In this document: positions 45,240 to 54,805 of the stretch, piece by piece
How positions within the stretch are numbered: the first letter of the stretch is position 1
Layout: each line of letters opens with the position of its first letter
Source: Bog-473 sp963726005
GTDB taxonomy: Bacteria > Actinomycetota > Acidimicrobiia > Acidimicrobiales > RAAP-2
Assembly (NCBI GenBank): GCA_963726005.1
Contig: CAVSAT010000002.1
Span: 62,001 to 126,000, forward strand
DNA length: 64,000 bases
Direction: 5' to 3'
The notes under the pieces: generated by a model
What the model was told of the DNA's origin: nothing
Seen by the model: only the letters and a program-made list of their open reading frames with translations
Database searches by the model: none
Position numbers and translations under genes: made by a program

Positions 45240-46301
45240 TCAGGCGATGGTGACCTCGGGGTTCAGATAGACGTCCTGGACGGCGTGGATGAGGGCGGCC
45301 CCCTCGGCCAGAGGCCGCTGGAACGCCTTGCGGCCCACGATGAGGCCCATGCCGCCGGCCCGCTTGTTGATGACGGCGGTGCGGACGGCCTGGGCCAGGT
45401 CGTTCTCACCCTTGGACTCGCCGCCCGAGTTGATGAGGCCGATGCGGCCTGCGTAGCAATTGACGACCTGCCAGCGCGTCAGGTCGATCGGGTTGTCCGT
45501 CGTCAGCTGTTCGTATACGAGGGGGTCGGTCCGGCCGAAGCCGATCGCCGTGTAACCACCGTTGTTCTCGGGCTGCTTCTGCTTGATGATGTCGGCCTCG
45601 ATGGTGACGCCGATGTGGTTGGCCTGGCCGGTGAGGTCGGCCGAGACCTCGTAGTTGACGCCGTCCTTCTTGAAGGCGGGGTTGCGCAGGTAGCACCACA
45701 GCACCGTGAACATGCCGAGCCGGTGCGCCTCCGCGAAGGCCTCCGCCACCTGTTGCAGCTCCCGGTCCATATCGTCCGACCCGAAATAGATGGTGGCGCC
45801 GACTCCGACGGCTCCCAGGTCGGCCGCCTGGCGGACGGAGGCGAACATGATCTGGTCGTACGTGTCCGGCACGTGCAAGAACGCGTTGTGGTTGAGCTTG
45901 ACGATGAAGGGGATGCGGTGCACGTATCTCCGTGAGGCCAGGCCCAGGGTGCCGAGCGTGGTCGCGACGGCGTTGCAGTCGCCGGCCAGGGCGAGCTCCA
46001 GCAGGTTCAGCGGGTCGAAGTACGCCGGGCTCTTCGAGAAGCTCGCTGCGGCCGAATGCTCGATGCCTTGGTCGACCGGGAGGATGGAGAGGTATCCAGT
46101 GCCGCCGAGGCGGCCGTGGTCGAACACCCAGCCGAGATTGCGCAAGACGGTGGGATTGCGGTCGCTTCCGGTGAAGACGCGGCTCAGGTAGTCGGGTCCC
46201 GGGAGGGTCAGGTGTTCGGCGGGAAACGCCTTCGCAGTGTGGCCGAGGAGGGCGTCCGCGTCCTGGCCGAGGAGCGCATGGAGATCGGTGCTCGTGCTCA
46301 T
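45240..46301 (-). CDS. fbaB: Fructose-bisphosphate aldolase class I, DhnA/FbaB type
   Basis: A 353-residue Schiff-base aldolase that splits fructose-1,6-bisphosphate, or forms it in gluconeogenesis. It is close to E. coli FbaB throughout: TGYLSILPVDQGIEHSAAAS, SRRYVHRIPFIVKLNHNAFL, AVGVGATIYFGSDDMDRELQ, WCYLRNPAFKKDGVNYEVSA and AVINKRAGGMGLIVGRKAFQ. The Schiff-base lysine is in the KQKQPENNGGY or nearby strand; the metal-independent class I mechanism is assumed from the family. Single gene. Confidence 0.93.
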   Translation of the reverse strand: MSTSTDLHALLGQDADALLGHTAKAFPAEHLTLPGPDYLSRVFTGSDRNPTVLRNLGWVFDHGRLGGTGYLSILPVDQGIEHSAAASFSKSPAYFDPLNLLELALAGDCNAVATTLGTLGLASRRYVHRIPFIVKLNHNAFLHVPDTYDQIMFASVRQAADLGAVGVGATIYFGSDDMDRELQQVAEAFAEAHRLGMFTVLWCYLRNPAFKKDGVNYEVSADLTGQANHIGVTIEADIIKQKQPENNGGYTAIGFGRTDPLVYEQLTTDNPIDLTRWQVVNCYAGRIGLINSGGESKGENDLAQAVRTAVINKRAGGMGLIVGRKAFQRPLAEGAALIHAVQDVYLNPEVTIA

Positions 46302-46610
46302 GCCCGTGAGCCTACCGGAGGGTCAGCGCGGCCCCATGTGGCTGCGACGTGTGGGGCGAGTGCTCAGCGGCGGGTGGGCGCAGCGACCCGTCGCCCGCAA
46401 TCTTCGGCCCGTTTTCCGGCGTCCCGTCGGCGTTCACGTTCCGGTCACGCTGGTCGCGTACCGAACCATCGGTGCAGGTGTCGGCGGTGGTTCGGCGGAG
46501 GTGCCCGGACAAGATGTGGACATTCCGTCACCCCTGACGCGTCTCCGGTGGATCTGACCCGTACGCTGGTGTCGTCTGATTGCGAGTCGGCAACGTCTTG
46601 AGCGGAGGCC
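46302..46610. other. Divergent promoter region of fbaB and the L,D-transpeptidase gene
   Basis: About 309 bp of GC-rich DNA without a gene. The last 60 bp before the transpeptidase start include TTGCGAG and a purine-rich ribosome site (GAGCGGAGG). No riboswitch, repeat or small RNA was recognised. Confidence 0.4.
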
Positions 46611-47939
46611 ATGAACGTTCTCGAATCCAGGGGGGGCAGGCCCTTACGCTTGCGTCCGTGGGTCCTTCTGGGCGGCGCGGTCGTCGTCCTGGCCGCCGTG
46701 CTCTTCTTCACGAACGGATCGGCCGTGCCAGGCCGCTCGGGATCGACGAACGCGTCGACGAACTCGCACGCGACCTCGTCGGGCTCACGGTCTGCGCGCC
46801 GGGGCGCGACCGGGTTGTCGCTGCGGACGACCACGCCGATCGCGGGCGCACAGGGCGTGGCGCCGAACACCACGATCTCGGTGACGTTCTCCTCCCCCGT
46901 CTCGGCCAGCACGGTGACGCCCGTGCTCTCGCCGGCCGTCGCGGGCAAGTGGGTCCGGACCAATGCGACCACGCTCTCGTACCAGCTCGCCTCCCCGCTC
47001 ATCCCGTCCTCCAAGGAGCTGCTCACCATTCCGGGCGGTTCGCAGGGCGTCCGCGGGAGCAATGGCGCCACGCTTCCGACGTCCCAGACCGTCTCCTTTG
47101 CGGTCGCCGCCGGGGACGAGCTCCGCCTGCAGCAGCTGCTGGCGCAGCTGAACTTCCTCCCGGTCGCCTTCGTGCCGAGCGGCCCGGCACCGTCCGCGGC
47201 CGACCTCGCGCAGGATCAGGCGGGGAGCTTCACCTGGCGTTGGCCGGGCCAGCCCGCAGAGCTCACGTCCCAGTGGACGCAGGGCACCGACAACATGATC
47301 ACCAAGGCCGCGGTCGAGGCCTTCGAGACCCAGAACGCGATCGGGGTCGACGGGATCGCGGGGCCAGCGGTCTGGACCGCTCTCATCAATGACACGATCA
47401 ACCACAAGGTGGACACCACGCCGTACGTGTTCGTGCTCGTGAACAAGGTGGTCCCGCAGGGTCTCACGCTGTGGAACAACGGCACCGCGCAGTACACGGG
47501 GATCCCCGTCAACACGGGCGCACCCGGCGCGGACACGGTCGACGGCTCTTTTGCCGTCTTCGAGCACGTCCGGTACTCGGAGATGAAGGGGACCAACCCG
47601 GACGGCAGCACCTACGACGACCCCAATGTCCCCTACGCCAGCTACTTCAACGGTGGCGACGCGCTGCACGGCTTCGTGCGCTCCAGCTACGGGACCCCCC
47701 AGAGCAACGGCTGCGTCGAGATGACCTATGCCGATGCTGCGCTGGTATGGCCGCTCACGCCGATCGGCACGCTGGTCACGGTCGTCGGGCCGAACCTCGG
47801 TGTCAATCCCCCGGCGACGACGACCACGACGGCACCTCCGCCGGCGGCGACCACGACCACCGCGCCCCCGCCGCCGGCTCCACCGCCGCCGACCACCACC
47901 GTGCCGCCGGCGCCGGCAACTCCCACGACGGCTGGATGA
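46611..47939 (+). CDS. L,D-transpeptidase (YkuD) with Ig-like and peptidoglycan-binding domains
   Basis: A 442-residue envelope protein with one N-terminal membrane helix (RPWVLLGGAVVVLAAVLFFT). Ser/Thr linkers follow, then an Ig-like domain (residues about 75-165: IAGAQGVAPNTTISVTFSSP). A peptidoglycan-binding repeat is MITKAAVEAFETQNAIGVDG. The catalytic domain has LHGFVRSSYGTPQSNGCVEM. The Cys nucleophile and an upstream His are present; the usual His of SHGC is Asn here, a variant I have seen in actinobacterial relatives. The C terminus is about 55 residues of Pro/Thr/Ala. These enzymes make 3-3 cross-links in peptidoglycan. Confidence 0.88.
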   Translation: MNVLESRGGRPLRLRPWVLLGGAVVVLAAVLFFTNGSAVPGRSGSTNASTNSHATSSGSRSARRGATGLSLRTTTPIAGAQGVAPNTTISVTFSSPVSASTVTPVLSPAVAGKWVRTNATTLSYQLASPLIPSSKELLTIPGGSQGVRGSNGATLPTSQTVSFAVAAGDELRLQQLLAQLNFLPVAFVPSGPAPSAADLAQDQAGSFTWRWPGQPAELTSQWTQGTDNMITKAAVEAFETQNAIGVDGIAGPAVWTALINDTINHKVDTTPYVFVLVNKVVPQGLTLWNNGTAQYTGIPVNTGAPGADTVDGSFAVFEHVRYSEMKGTNPDGSTYDDPNVPYASYFNGGDALHGFVRSSYGTPQSNGCVEMTYADAALVWPLTPIGTLVTVVGPNLGVNPPATTTTTAPPPAATTTTAPPPPAPPPPTTTVPPAPATPTTAG

Positions 47940-47940
47940 C

Positions 47941-49491
47941 TCAGACGGCCGGGGCTCTTGCCTTGGCCGGCGTGGCCGGCCTGGGCCGCTTGCCCGGCCT
48001 GGCCTGCTTCGGCCGCTTGGGTCGCGCCCGTCGTTCGACGCCCAGGCCGCGCAGGCGATCCGCCACGTCGTAGGCCTCGGGGTCGGCGCGGAGGATGCGC
48101 TCGAAGTACTCGCGGGCCCGTGGGACGTCGCCGGCCCGCTCGTAGAGGTCCGCCAGCAGGTACCACTGCCGGACGTGCCGGTCGGATGGGTTGCGCAGGG
48201 ACTTCGTCGCGCCCGCCGTCGCCAGCATCGCGATGGCCCCCTTGAGATCGCCGGTCTCCGCCAGCGAGGCCGCCGCAACGATCCGCCCCTCGGCCAGGAC
48301 GTCGGGATCGGGTGAGCTCTGACGGAGCTCAGCCCACAGGTCGGCGACCTTCTTCGGCTTGCGCAGCGCCCGCTGGCAGTCCATGAGCACCGGCAGGTGC
48401 TCGGCCGAGTCGCCGAGAACCCCGAAGGCCTGCAGGTGGCGAGCGGCGTCGCGCCAACGCCCGCTCCGGTAGGCGGCGAGGCCGGCGAGCTCACGCACGG
48501 CCGCTACGCCGGGTGCCTCGTCCGCCACGGGCTTGATGGCCCGGAGCGCATCTTGGTAGCGGCCGCGCTCGTAGGCGCGGTACGCCGACTCGGCCCGCTT
48601 GACCAGGCCCTCCCGGTGCAGGGTCGTGGCCGTGGCCGCAGCCTTGCGGATGTCCGTTGCGATCTCCGGCGGGAGCGAGTGGCGCGTTGCGAGGCCGTCG
48701 GTGGCCGCGTTGGCGCCGGAGGTGACCTTGACCTCCGTGCCGGCCCCGGCCTTGGCCCTGCCGCTTCTGTTCCGTTTTGCCGACGGCGCATCCTCCCATT
48801 CGTCCCGCGCCCCGTCGTCGCGTATCCAGGCTGCCGGCTTGCTCGGTCGTGGTGTCGTCCGACTTCGTTCCCGGTCGTCGAAGGGGCGCGCGTCCGCCTC
48901 GGCGTCCTGTCGCGCCACCGCTCTGGCGCCGCGACGGGCCACGTTGCCCCATTTCCGGGCCTGGCCCGGGAGGGGGCGCTCTCCGTCGCGCGGGGGTCTG
49001 GCCGCAGGCCTCTCTCGTTCTCCCTCGCCCGTCCGCGTGCTCGCCCGCCGCGGCGCTTGGCCGCTGCCCCGACGTGGGGGGGCTCCTGTCTCGGAGCCGC
49101 GTTCGGCCCTGGACGCGCCGGTCCTCGTTCCGCCCGTCCTTGGGGCGCCCGTCCTCGGCGCGCCTGGCCTCCGCGTGGCGAGCTGGTCGTCTCGAGCCCG
49201 TCCACTCCCCTGCCTGGGGTTCTTCCGCGGTGAGCCGGCGCCCCGCACGGGCGCTCCCCCACTCGACGCAGATCGGCTCGACGGAGTGCGGCTCGATGAA
49301 GTACGGCTCGATGTCCCGGCAGTTCCGCTCGGCTTACGGCGCGGCCCTCCTGAGCTGCGGGGATCGGCAGCAGACCCGGAAGCTCCGCGTGTCCGCGGTC
49401 GTCCCTCGCCTCCGCGCTTCGCCCCCTTGGCCGGCCTTGGAGGCCGTGATCCTTGGGCGCGACGATCTGGCCGCGACGAATCGGGAGGCAT
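47941..49491 (-). CDS. TPR-like protein with a long basic disordered N terminus
   Basis: A 516-residue protein. The first 265 residues are extremely rich in Arg, Ser, Gly, Pro and Ala (RTGAPRTGGTRTGASRAERG) and look disordered. From about residue 270 there are tetratricopeptide-type helices: TLHREGLVKRAESAYRAYER, GRYQDALRAIKPVADEAPGV, AAYRSGRWRDAARHLQAF, LADLYERAGDVPRAREYFER. The extreme C terminus is Lys/Arg/Pro-rich. Such proteins bind other proteins or nucleic acids; the function is unknown. The true start may be further in, as the basic region has no clear ribosome site. Confidence 0.7.
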   Translation of the reverse strand: MPPDSSRPDRRAQGSRPPRPAKGAKRGGEGRPRTRGASGSAADPRSSGGPRRKPSGTAGTSSRTSSSRTPSSRSASSGGAPVRGAGSPRKNPRQGSGRARDDQLATRRPGAPRTGAPRTGGTRTGASRAERGSETGAPPRRGSGQAPRRASTRTGEGERERPAARPPRDGERPLPGQARKWGNVARRGARAVARQDAEADARPFDDRERSRTTPRPSKPAAWIRDDGARDEWEDAPSAKRNRSGRAKAGAGTEVKVTSGANAATDGLATRHSLPPEIATDIRKAAATATTLHREGLVKRAESAYRAYERGRYQDALRAIKPVADEAPGVAAVRELAGLAAYRSGRWRDAARHLQAFGVLGDSAEHLPVLMDCQRALRKPKKVADLWAELRQSSPDPDVLAEGRIVAAASLAETGDLKGAIAMLATAGATKSLRNPSDRHVRQWYLLADLYERAGDVPRAREYFERILRADPEAYDVADRLRGLGVERRARPKRPKQARPGKRPRPATPAKARAPAV

Positions 49492-49655
49492 GCGCGGATT
49501 CTACGCCCCGGACGCGTGCAGCCCGGGTCGACAACACCGCGAGCGCGTCGACGATGTTGAGTGCGGGGACCATCACGGCCGTGAGCAGTGCACCACCCTT
49601 AGAGCGAGCGCGAATCGCATGGCGCTGTCACCACGTAACGCCCGAGCCCGGACGC

Positions 49656-49695
49656 GACGAGATCCCCGGAGCCGAAGCTCTGAGGGGATCTCGTC
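49656..49695 (-). terminator. Transcription terminator of the rRNA operon
   Basis: Perfect 12-bp stem (GACGAGATCCCC and its complement) with an inner GAGC/GCTC stem and UUCG-like loop, 9 bp after the 5S gene on the minus strand. There is no T-tract, as is common for actinobacterial terminators. Confidence 0.8.
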
Positions 49696-49703
49696 TTAGA
49701 AAT

Positions 49704-49819
49704 CCCGGCGGCGACCTACTCTCCCAGGGGGCCTCCCCCCAAGTACCATCGGCGCGGGCGGGCTTAACTGCCGTGTTCGGAATGGGAACGGGTGTTTCCC
49801 CGCCGCTATGGCCACCGGA
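49704..49819 (-). rRNA. rrf: 5S ribosomal RNA
   Basis: About 116 nt. The minus strand begins CGGTGGCCATAGCGGCGGGG and contains CCCGTTCCCATTCCGAACAC and GGTCGCCGCCGGG, the universal features of bacterial 5S. It is last in the operon, about 110 bp after the 23S gene. Confidence 0.97.
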
Positions 49820-49898
49820 AACCGTGCGCTCGGCGGCTCACCAACCGTTCACGGCTGGGAGCACGCCTGTGGCCGCGTCACCGCAGCCCCTGAGCGTT

Positions 49899-49916
49899 CC
49901 AAAGCGAGCACGAGCA
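49899..49916 (-). other. 3' arm of the 23S processing stem
   Basis: TGCTCGTGCTCGCTTTGG on the rRNA strand, 12 bp after the 23S gene; an exact complement of the arm at 54555-54572. It lies in the 23S-5S spacer. Confidence 0.8.
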
Positions 49917-50231
49917 TGAAGATGCCTCCAAGCCCTCGGCCGATTAGTACCGGTCGGCTGAATGCATTGCTGCACTTACACCTCCGGCCTATCAACGTGG
50001 TCGTCTAGCCACGGGCCTTACCAGGTTAACCCTGTGGGAGATTTCATCTCGAAACGGGCTTCGCACTTAGATGCTTTCAGCGCTTATCCCACCCGTAGGT
50101 CGCAAACCAGCCGTGCCCTTGGCAGGACAACTGGCACACGAGAGCTACGTCCGTCCCGGTCCTCTCGTACTAGGGACAGCCTTTCTCAAATCTCCTACGG
50201 CTGCATCGGATAGGGACCGAACTGTCTCACG

Positions 50232-50970
50232 CATGTTGATCCCGTATTACTACGGGCACAGACTATACCTTCACCCTATTTCTAGGGGCTGGCGTGTTAT
50301 GGCTTCCGCAGGGGTCTGCGGATCGAAGTCTCGATCTAAAGAAGCCATCTCTTCGCTGTTGCTGGCGAAGAAGTCGTTACAGGGGCACAACACGCCCTTG
50401 CTACGCAGATGTTGCTCAACATCTGCGGCGGAAATCCGCTTCGTCTTCGAATAGTTTAGGGTTGCAAATGCATCTACTTGGCGTGCCAGATGCAGGAACA
50501 CTTCCGGATTCTTCACTCGTTCGAGCTGAGGAAGAATCGCAAGCGCTCGCCTCACGTGAGCTTTCTTGAAGATCACGTACGGCTCGACTTCCTGGAGGAT
50601 GCGAAGGAGTAGCGGCCGACTGGTGATCACGAGATCACTCATGCCGGTTCCTCGGTCTCGTAGGTAGCCACCCCCTCCGAGCAGCGTCCGGATCTGTTCC
50701 AGACGCTGCCGTGCTGAGGTCGACTGTGAGAGTGAGAGGGTGGCTCGGATGTAGAACCCGAACCGATACTCCTTCTGCTTGACGAGTTGGAAGTGAATAC
50801 TTCCATCCCCGTCCAGGAATCCTGCAATGTAGGACGCCGTAGATACATCCATTGTGTTGGCCTTCCCTCGGTATTGCCCTGAACATAACGTTCGGTTGTT
50901 TCATTCAGGGTTTCACCGATATGAGCCAGTGAGCACCCAGGAATTACTTCCTGGGGACGCAGTGTGTTCT
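50232..50970 (-). mobile_element. Group I intron at 23S position 2593 (E. coli numbering)
   Basis: A 739-bp insert. In the rRNA sense, the exon ends GAACGT and resumes CGTGAGACAG, so the insertion is after U2593. Group I hallmarks are present. The 5' exon ends in U and the intron ends in G. P1 can form between exon ACGU and GCGU of the intron (10-nt loop). P2 is a perfect hairpin, CCCAGGAA/TTCCTGGG (50940-50960). P4/P5 are TCGGT/ACCGA with CCCTGAA/TTCAGGG. P8 is CCCTA/TAGGG, and the S motif aaggtatagtctg (50259-50271) pairs with CAGAC as P7. It encodes a LAGLIDADG endonuclease. The same site hosts the I-CreI intron in Chlamydomonas reinhardtii chloroplasts. Confidence 0.92.
50271..50852 (-). 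CDS. Intron-encoded LAGLIDADG homing endonuclease, I-CreI-like
   Basis: A 193-residue single-motif endonuclease, expected to act as a homodimer. The motif YIAGFLDGDGSI is at residues 8-19, with catalytic Asp16 in the position of I-CreI Asp20. The rest also follows I-CreI: a strand-rich DNA-binding sheet, GGGGYLRDRGTGMSDLVITS (compare the I-CreI segment YVRDRGSVSDYIL), EPYVIFKKAHVRRALAILPQ, and QVDAFATLNYSKTKRISAAD (compare WVDQIAALNDSKTRKTTSE). A C-terminal extension of about 30 residues is encoded by the ribozyme core. ATG 50852 is preceded by GAGGGAAGG. It should cut intronless 23S genes at the intron site and so spread the intron. Confidence 0.93.
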   Translation of the reverse strand: MDVSTASYIAGFLDGDGSIHFQLVKQKEYRFGFYIRATLSLSQSTSARQRLEQIRTLLGGGGYLRDRGTGMSDLVITSRPLLLRILQEVEPYVIFKKAHVRRALAILPQLERVKNPEVFLHLARQVDAFATLNYSKTKRISAADVEQHLRSKGVLCPCNDFFASNSEEMASLDRDFDPQTPAEAITRQPLEIG

Positions 50971-50993
50971 ACGTTCTAAACCCAGCTCGCGTA

Positions 50994-51029
<36 letters not shown>

Positions 51030-51030
51030 G

Positions 51031-51076
<46 letters not shown>

Positions 51077-51295
51077 TCCCGTCGATATGGACTCTTGGGG
51101 AAGATGAGCCTGTTATCCCCGGGGTACCTTTTATCCGTTGAGCAACGGCGCTTCCACAAGCAACCGCTGGATCACTATGCCCTGCTTTCGCACCTGCTCG
51201 ACTTGTAGGTCTCGCAGTCAAGCTCCCTTTTGCCATTGCACTCGACAGCTGATTGCCAACCAGCCTGAGGGAACCTTTGGGCGCCTCCGTTACGT

Positions 51296-51327
<32 letters not shown>

Positions 51328-51585
51328 ACCTGACGCTGTTCCTGATCCGGATCACGGACCGAGGTTAGAGGCCCGGCACTAAAAGGGTGGTATTTCAAGG
51401 TTGACTCCACACTGGCTGGCGCCAATGCTTCAAAGTCTCCCACCTATCCTACACAAATAGTACCAAACCTCAACATCAAGCTGTAGTAAAGGTCCACGGG
51501 GTCTTTCCGTCCTGATGCAGCTAACGAGCATCTTTACTCGTACTTCAATTTCGCCGGGTCTGTGGTTGAGACAGTAGGAAAGTCG

Positions 51586-51640
<55 letters not shown>

Positions 51641-52417
51641 CACATTTGTTACTACTCAAAGATGGCGCTTACTTTCTCGCCAATTCCCTTTGAGCGGCCA
51701 GGTCATTTCTGCCTAGCTCCTCATGTCGCCATGAGGGTCGGACTATATCTTCACCCCGTGCCGGCTCTCACCGGTGAGGGGTGCCCCGCGTGCAGTCTCT
51801 GAGGATCCTGCAAGTACCTGCTCCAATGTCCGGGCTCGCTGCTTTCCATAGGCATTCATCCCATAGGCAACGCGAACCAGACGCTCGAACCCACCTGGCG
51901 TCAGATGCTCCTTTCGCCGCATCGAGCGAACGATGTCGGAGAAAGCTGCAAAATCCTGACGCTTGACCACCGGCGGATGTTGTTCGAAGAACGGCAGCAC
52001 CGCTGCCTCCAGTTGACTCAGTCCGTCGACAGCAAACGTGCAAACGCTGCTGTTCGGACCCTTGGGGCGAACCCGCCCGCAGCCGAAAATGGGAATCATG
52101 GCCTCGAGAACATCTCGATGGTCTTGGTGTTGGTAGATGTGGAAGACCGGTTGGAGCTGCCACCCGCAGTGCCGTTGCATCATCGAAGAACGATGCACTG
52201 ACACGCAGAAGCAACCTTCGCCGTCCACAAACCCAACGATCCAGTTGGGATCGAGCACGAAGCAAGGACTGGCAGTTTCCTGCTGATTGTCCGCACCGGA
52301 CGGATTTTCACTTTCCACGCCACCACCCAAGCAAAGGGTCGTGACAGGGACGAGTACCGCCGGATACACGGATGTTCCAGCATATAGCGGGGTTTTACAA
52401 CAGCCAGGTATTAACTA
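51641..52417 (-). mobile_element. Group I intron at 23S position 1923 (E. coli numbering)
   Basis: A 777-bp insert. In the rRNA sense the exon ends AACGGT and resumes CCTAAGGTAGCG, so the insertion is after U1923. P1 forms between exon AACGGU and GCUGUU near the intron start, with the required U-G at the splice site. The Q-like segment gcggacaatcagcagg, the R motif ctcagagactgcacg (near 51789-51803), and the exact S motif aagatatagtcc (51740-51751) give a classical core. The intron ends in G. It carries a LAGLIDADG reading frame. The same site in Chlamydomonas chloroplast LSU holds the I-CeuI intron. Confidence 0.93.
51743..52369 (-). CDS. Intron-encoded LAGLIDADG homing endonuclease, I-CeuI-like
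   Basis: The open frame has 208 residues with one LAGLIDADG motif, WIVGFVDGEGCF (residues 43-54), catalytic Glu51. The downstream parts, WQLQPVFHIYQHQDHRDVLE, IPIFGCGRVRPKGPNSSVCT and VDGLSQLEAAVLPFFEQHPP, correspond to the I-CeuI segments around FNVTQHVNG, TGRIRHKSGSNATL and LEEKVIPFYEQY. A helical region follows (FAAFSDIVRSMRRKEHL). The stop codon TAG is inside the ribozyme S motif, and the N-terminal 37 residues overlap the Q-like core segment, so translation may really start at GTG 52258. It should be a homodimer. Confidence 0.9.
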   Translation of the reverse strand: MYPAVLVPVTTLCLGGGVESENPSGADNQQETASPCFVLDPNWIVGFVDGEGCFCVSVHRSSMMQRHCGWQLQPVFHIYQHQDHRDVLEAMIPIFGCGRVRPKGPNSSVCTFAVDGLSQLEAAVLPFFEQHPPVVKRQDFAAFSDIVRSMRRKEHLTPGGFERLVRVAYGMNAYGKQRARTLEQVLAGSSETARGAPLTGESRHGVKI

Positions 52418-52452
<35 letters not shown>

Positions 52453-53294
52453 AGGTTCAGAGCTTCGTCCGAAGACTAACCCTTCCCCGTAACCTTCCGG
52501 CACCGGGCAGGCGTCAGAGCGTATACATCGTCTTACGACTTCGCACGCTCCTGTGTTTTTAGTAAACAGTCGCTTTCCCCAATTCTCTGCGGCCCCCTCA
52601 GGCATCAGGACGCGAAGTCCATCACCCTATCGGGGCCCTCCTTCTCCCGAAGTTACGGAGGAATTTTGCCGAGTTCCTTAACCACAGTTCTCCCGATCGC
52701 CTTGGTATTCTCTACCCGCCCACCTGTGTTGGTTTGGGGTACGGGTACCGTGTCAGCTCGCTAGAAGTTTTTCTAGGCAGCATAGAATCAGTGACTTCGC
52801 CTGGAACGGCTCGGCATCGCGTCTCAGGATTCATGGGATCCGGATTTGCCTAGATCCCTCCCTACACGCTTACCCCAGGACAACCAACGCCTGGGCTCAC
52901 CTATCTTCCTGCGTCGCTCCCTAGCTGTCCGCCCCAGGGTTTGTCGGCTCGACCCGAAGGTCATCCCCTTAGTACCCCTGGCTTGGAATGGGCGCGGACA
53001 CGGTAGTACTGGAATATCAACCAGTTGTGCATCGACTACGCCTCTCGGCCTCGCCTTAGCTCCCGACTTACCCTGGGAGGATTAGCCTTCCCCAGGAACC
53101 CTTGGGCTTACGGCGGAGGAGTTTCTCACTCCTCTCTCGCTACTCATACCAGCATTCGCACTCGACCACGCTCCACGACGGTTCACACCGCCGCTTCTCC
53201 GCGAGATCGACGCTCCCCTACCACTCCCGTCTAATGACGGAAATCCGCGGCTTCGGCTCTTGACTTGAGCCCCGTTACATTATCCGCGCAGGAC

Positions 53295-53325
<31 letters not shown>

Positions 53326-53751
53326 TAAGGATGGCTGCTTCTGAGCCAACCTCCTGGCTGTCTTTGCGTTCCCACATCGTTTTCCACTTAGTCAAGAATT
53401 TGGGGCCTTAGCCGGCGGTCTGGGCTGTTTCCCTTTCGACCAACGAAGCTCATCCCTCGTGGTCTCACTGCCGGGTTCTAGAGCATCGGCATTCGGAGTT
53501 TAGTTGGGGTCAGTAAGCTTGTAGGCCCCCTAGCCCATCCAGTGCTCTACCTCCGATGCTGAACACCCGACGCTGCACCTAAATGCATTTCGGGGAGAAC
53601 CAGCTATCACCGAGTTTGATTGGCCTTTCACCCCTTGCCACAGGTCATCCCCCCAGTTTTCAACCTAGGTGGGTTCGGCCCTCCACGAAGTCTTACCTTC
53701 GCTTCAGCCTGCCCATGGCAAGCTCACTCGGCTTCGGGTCTACAGCATGCG

Positions 53752-53788
<37 letters not shown>

Positions 53789-53974
53789 ACCCATCGCTGG
53801 TTAACCTCGCCACACACCGTAACTCGCTGGCTCATTCTTCAAAAGGCACGCCATCACGGCTGACATCCACCATGCGTCACCAATCTCACCCGAAGGGATC
53901 ATGGCAACGGTGGAGCAACGACGCTTTGACTGTTTGTAAGCCAACGGTTTCAGGTACTATTTCACTCCCCTCCC

Positions 53975-54010
<36 letters not shown>

Positions 54011-54554
54011 GCTATCGGTCGCCTAAGAGTACTTAGCCTTACGAGATGGTCCTCGCAGATTCACGCCGGCTTTCCCGGATCCGGCGCTACTCGGGTGCTC
54101 AAGCGGAGTCCAATGCGTTTCGTGTACGGGACCATTACCCTCTTCGGTTCAGCTTTCCTGACTGATTCCACTAGACATCGGATTTGTAACTCCGTGACGG
54201 GTCTGGTGTCCCGTCTCTCGAGTCCCACAACCCCATACCGGCAACGCCACCAGGCTTTGACACCGGCACGGTTTGGGCTCTTCCCGTTTCGCTCGCCGCT
54301 ACTCAGGGAGTCACTGTTGTTTTCCTCTCCTCGGGTTACTTAGATGTTTCAATTCACCCGGTTCCCTCGCCCCGCCCTATACATTCAGGCGGGTGTAACA
54401 CCTCATGACAGGTGCTGGGTTGCCCCATTCGGACATCCACGGATCGACGCTTGGTAGACAGCTTCCCGTGGCATTTCGCAGTCGCCCACGTCCTTCTTCG
54501 GCTTTAGGCGCCAAGGCATCCACCGTTGGCTCTTTGTAGCTTGGAGAACAAAGA

Positions 54555-54572
54555 TGCTCGTGCTCGCTTTGG
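54555..54572 (-). other. 5' arm of the 23S processing stem
   Basis: CCAAAGCGAGCACGAGCA on the rRNA strand just before the 23S gene is complementary to bases 49899-49916 (on the other side of the 23S gene). This forms the long double helix cut by RNase III to release pre-23S. The pairing extends further on both sides with a few mismatches. Confidence 0.8.
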
Positions 54573-54805
54573 AATTCTCAAGGGGCAACACAGCGCACGC
54601 CTGGGCCGGACACCACCGCCGGACGAAACAACGACCAGCGAGGACACCGCCCGACCGGGGCACGCACGGGGTGAGTGGTCCGCCGGCGCAACGGACGGGA
54701 AGCGAACCCGGCCTCGAGGAGCCCAAAGGCTCGACTCGGAAGGTCTGGCGCACGAACCCCGCCCGCGGACACGCCGGAGGGACGTCACCGGGATCGACCC
54801 GATTG

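Noticed and set aside
50071..50454. Short open frames within the rRNA genes
   Set aside because: Conserved rRNA sequence explains them. Only the two LAGLIDADG frames on the minus strand show protein conservation.
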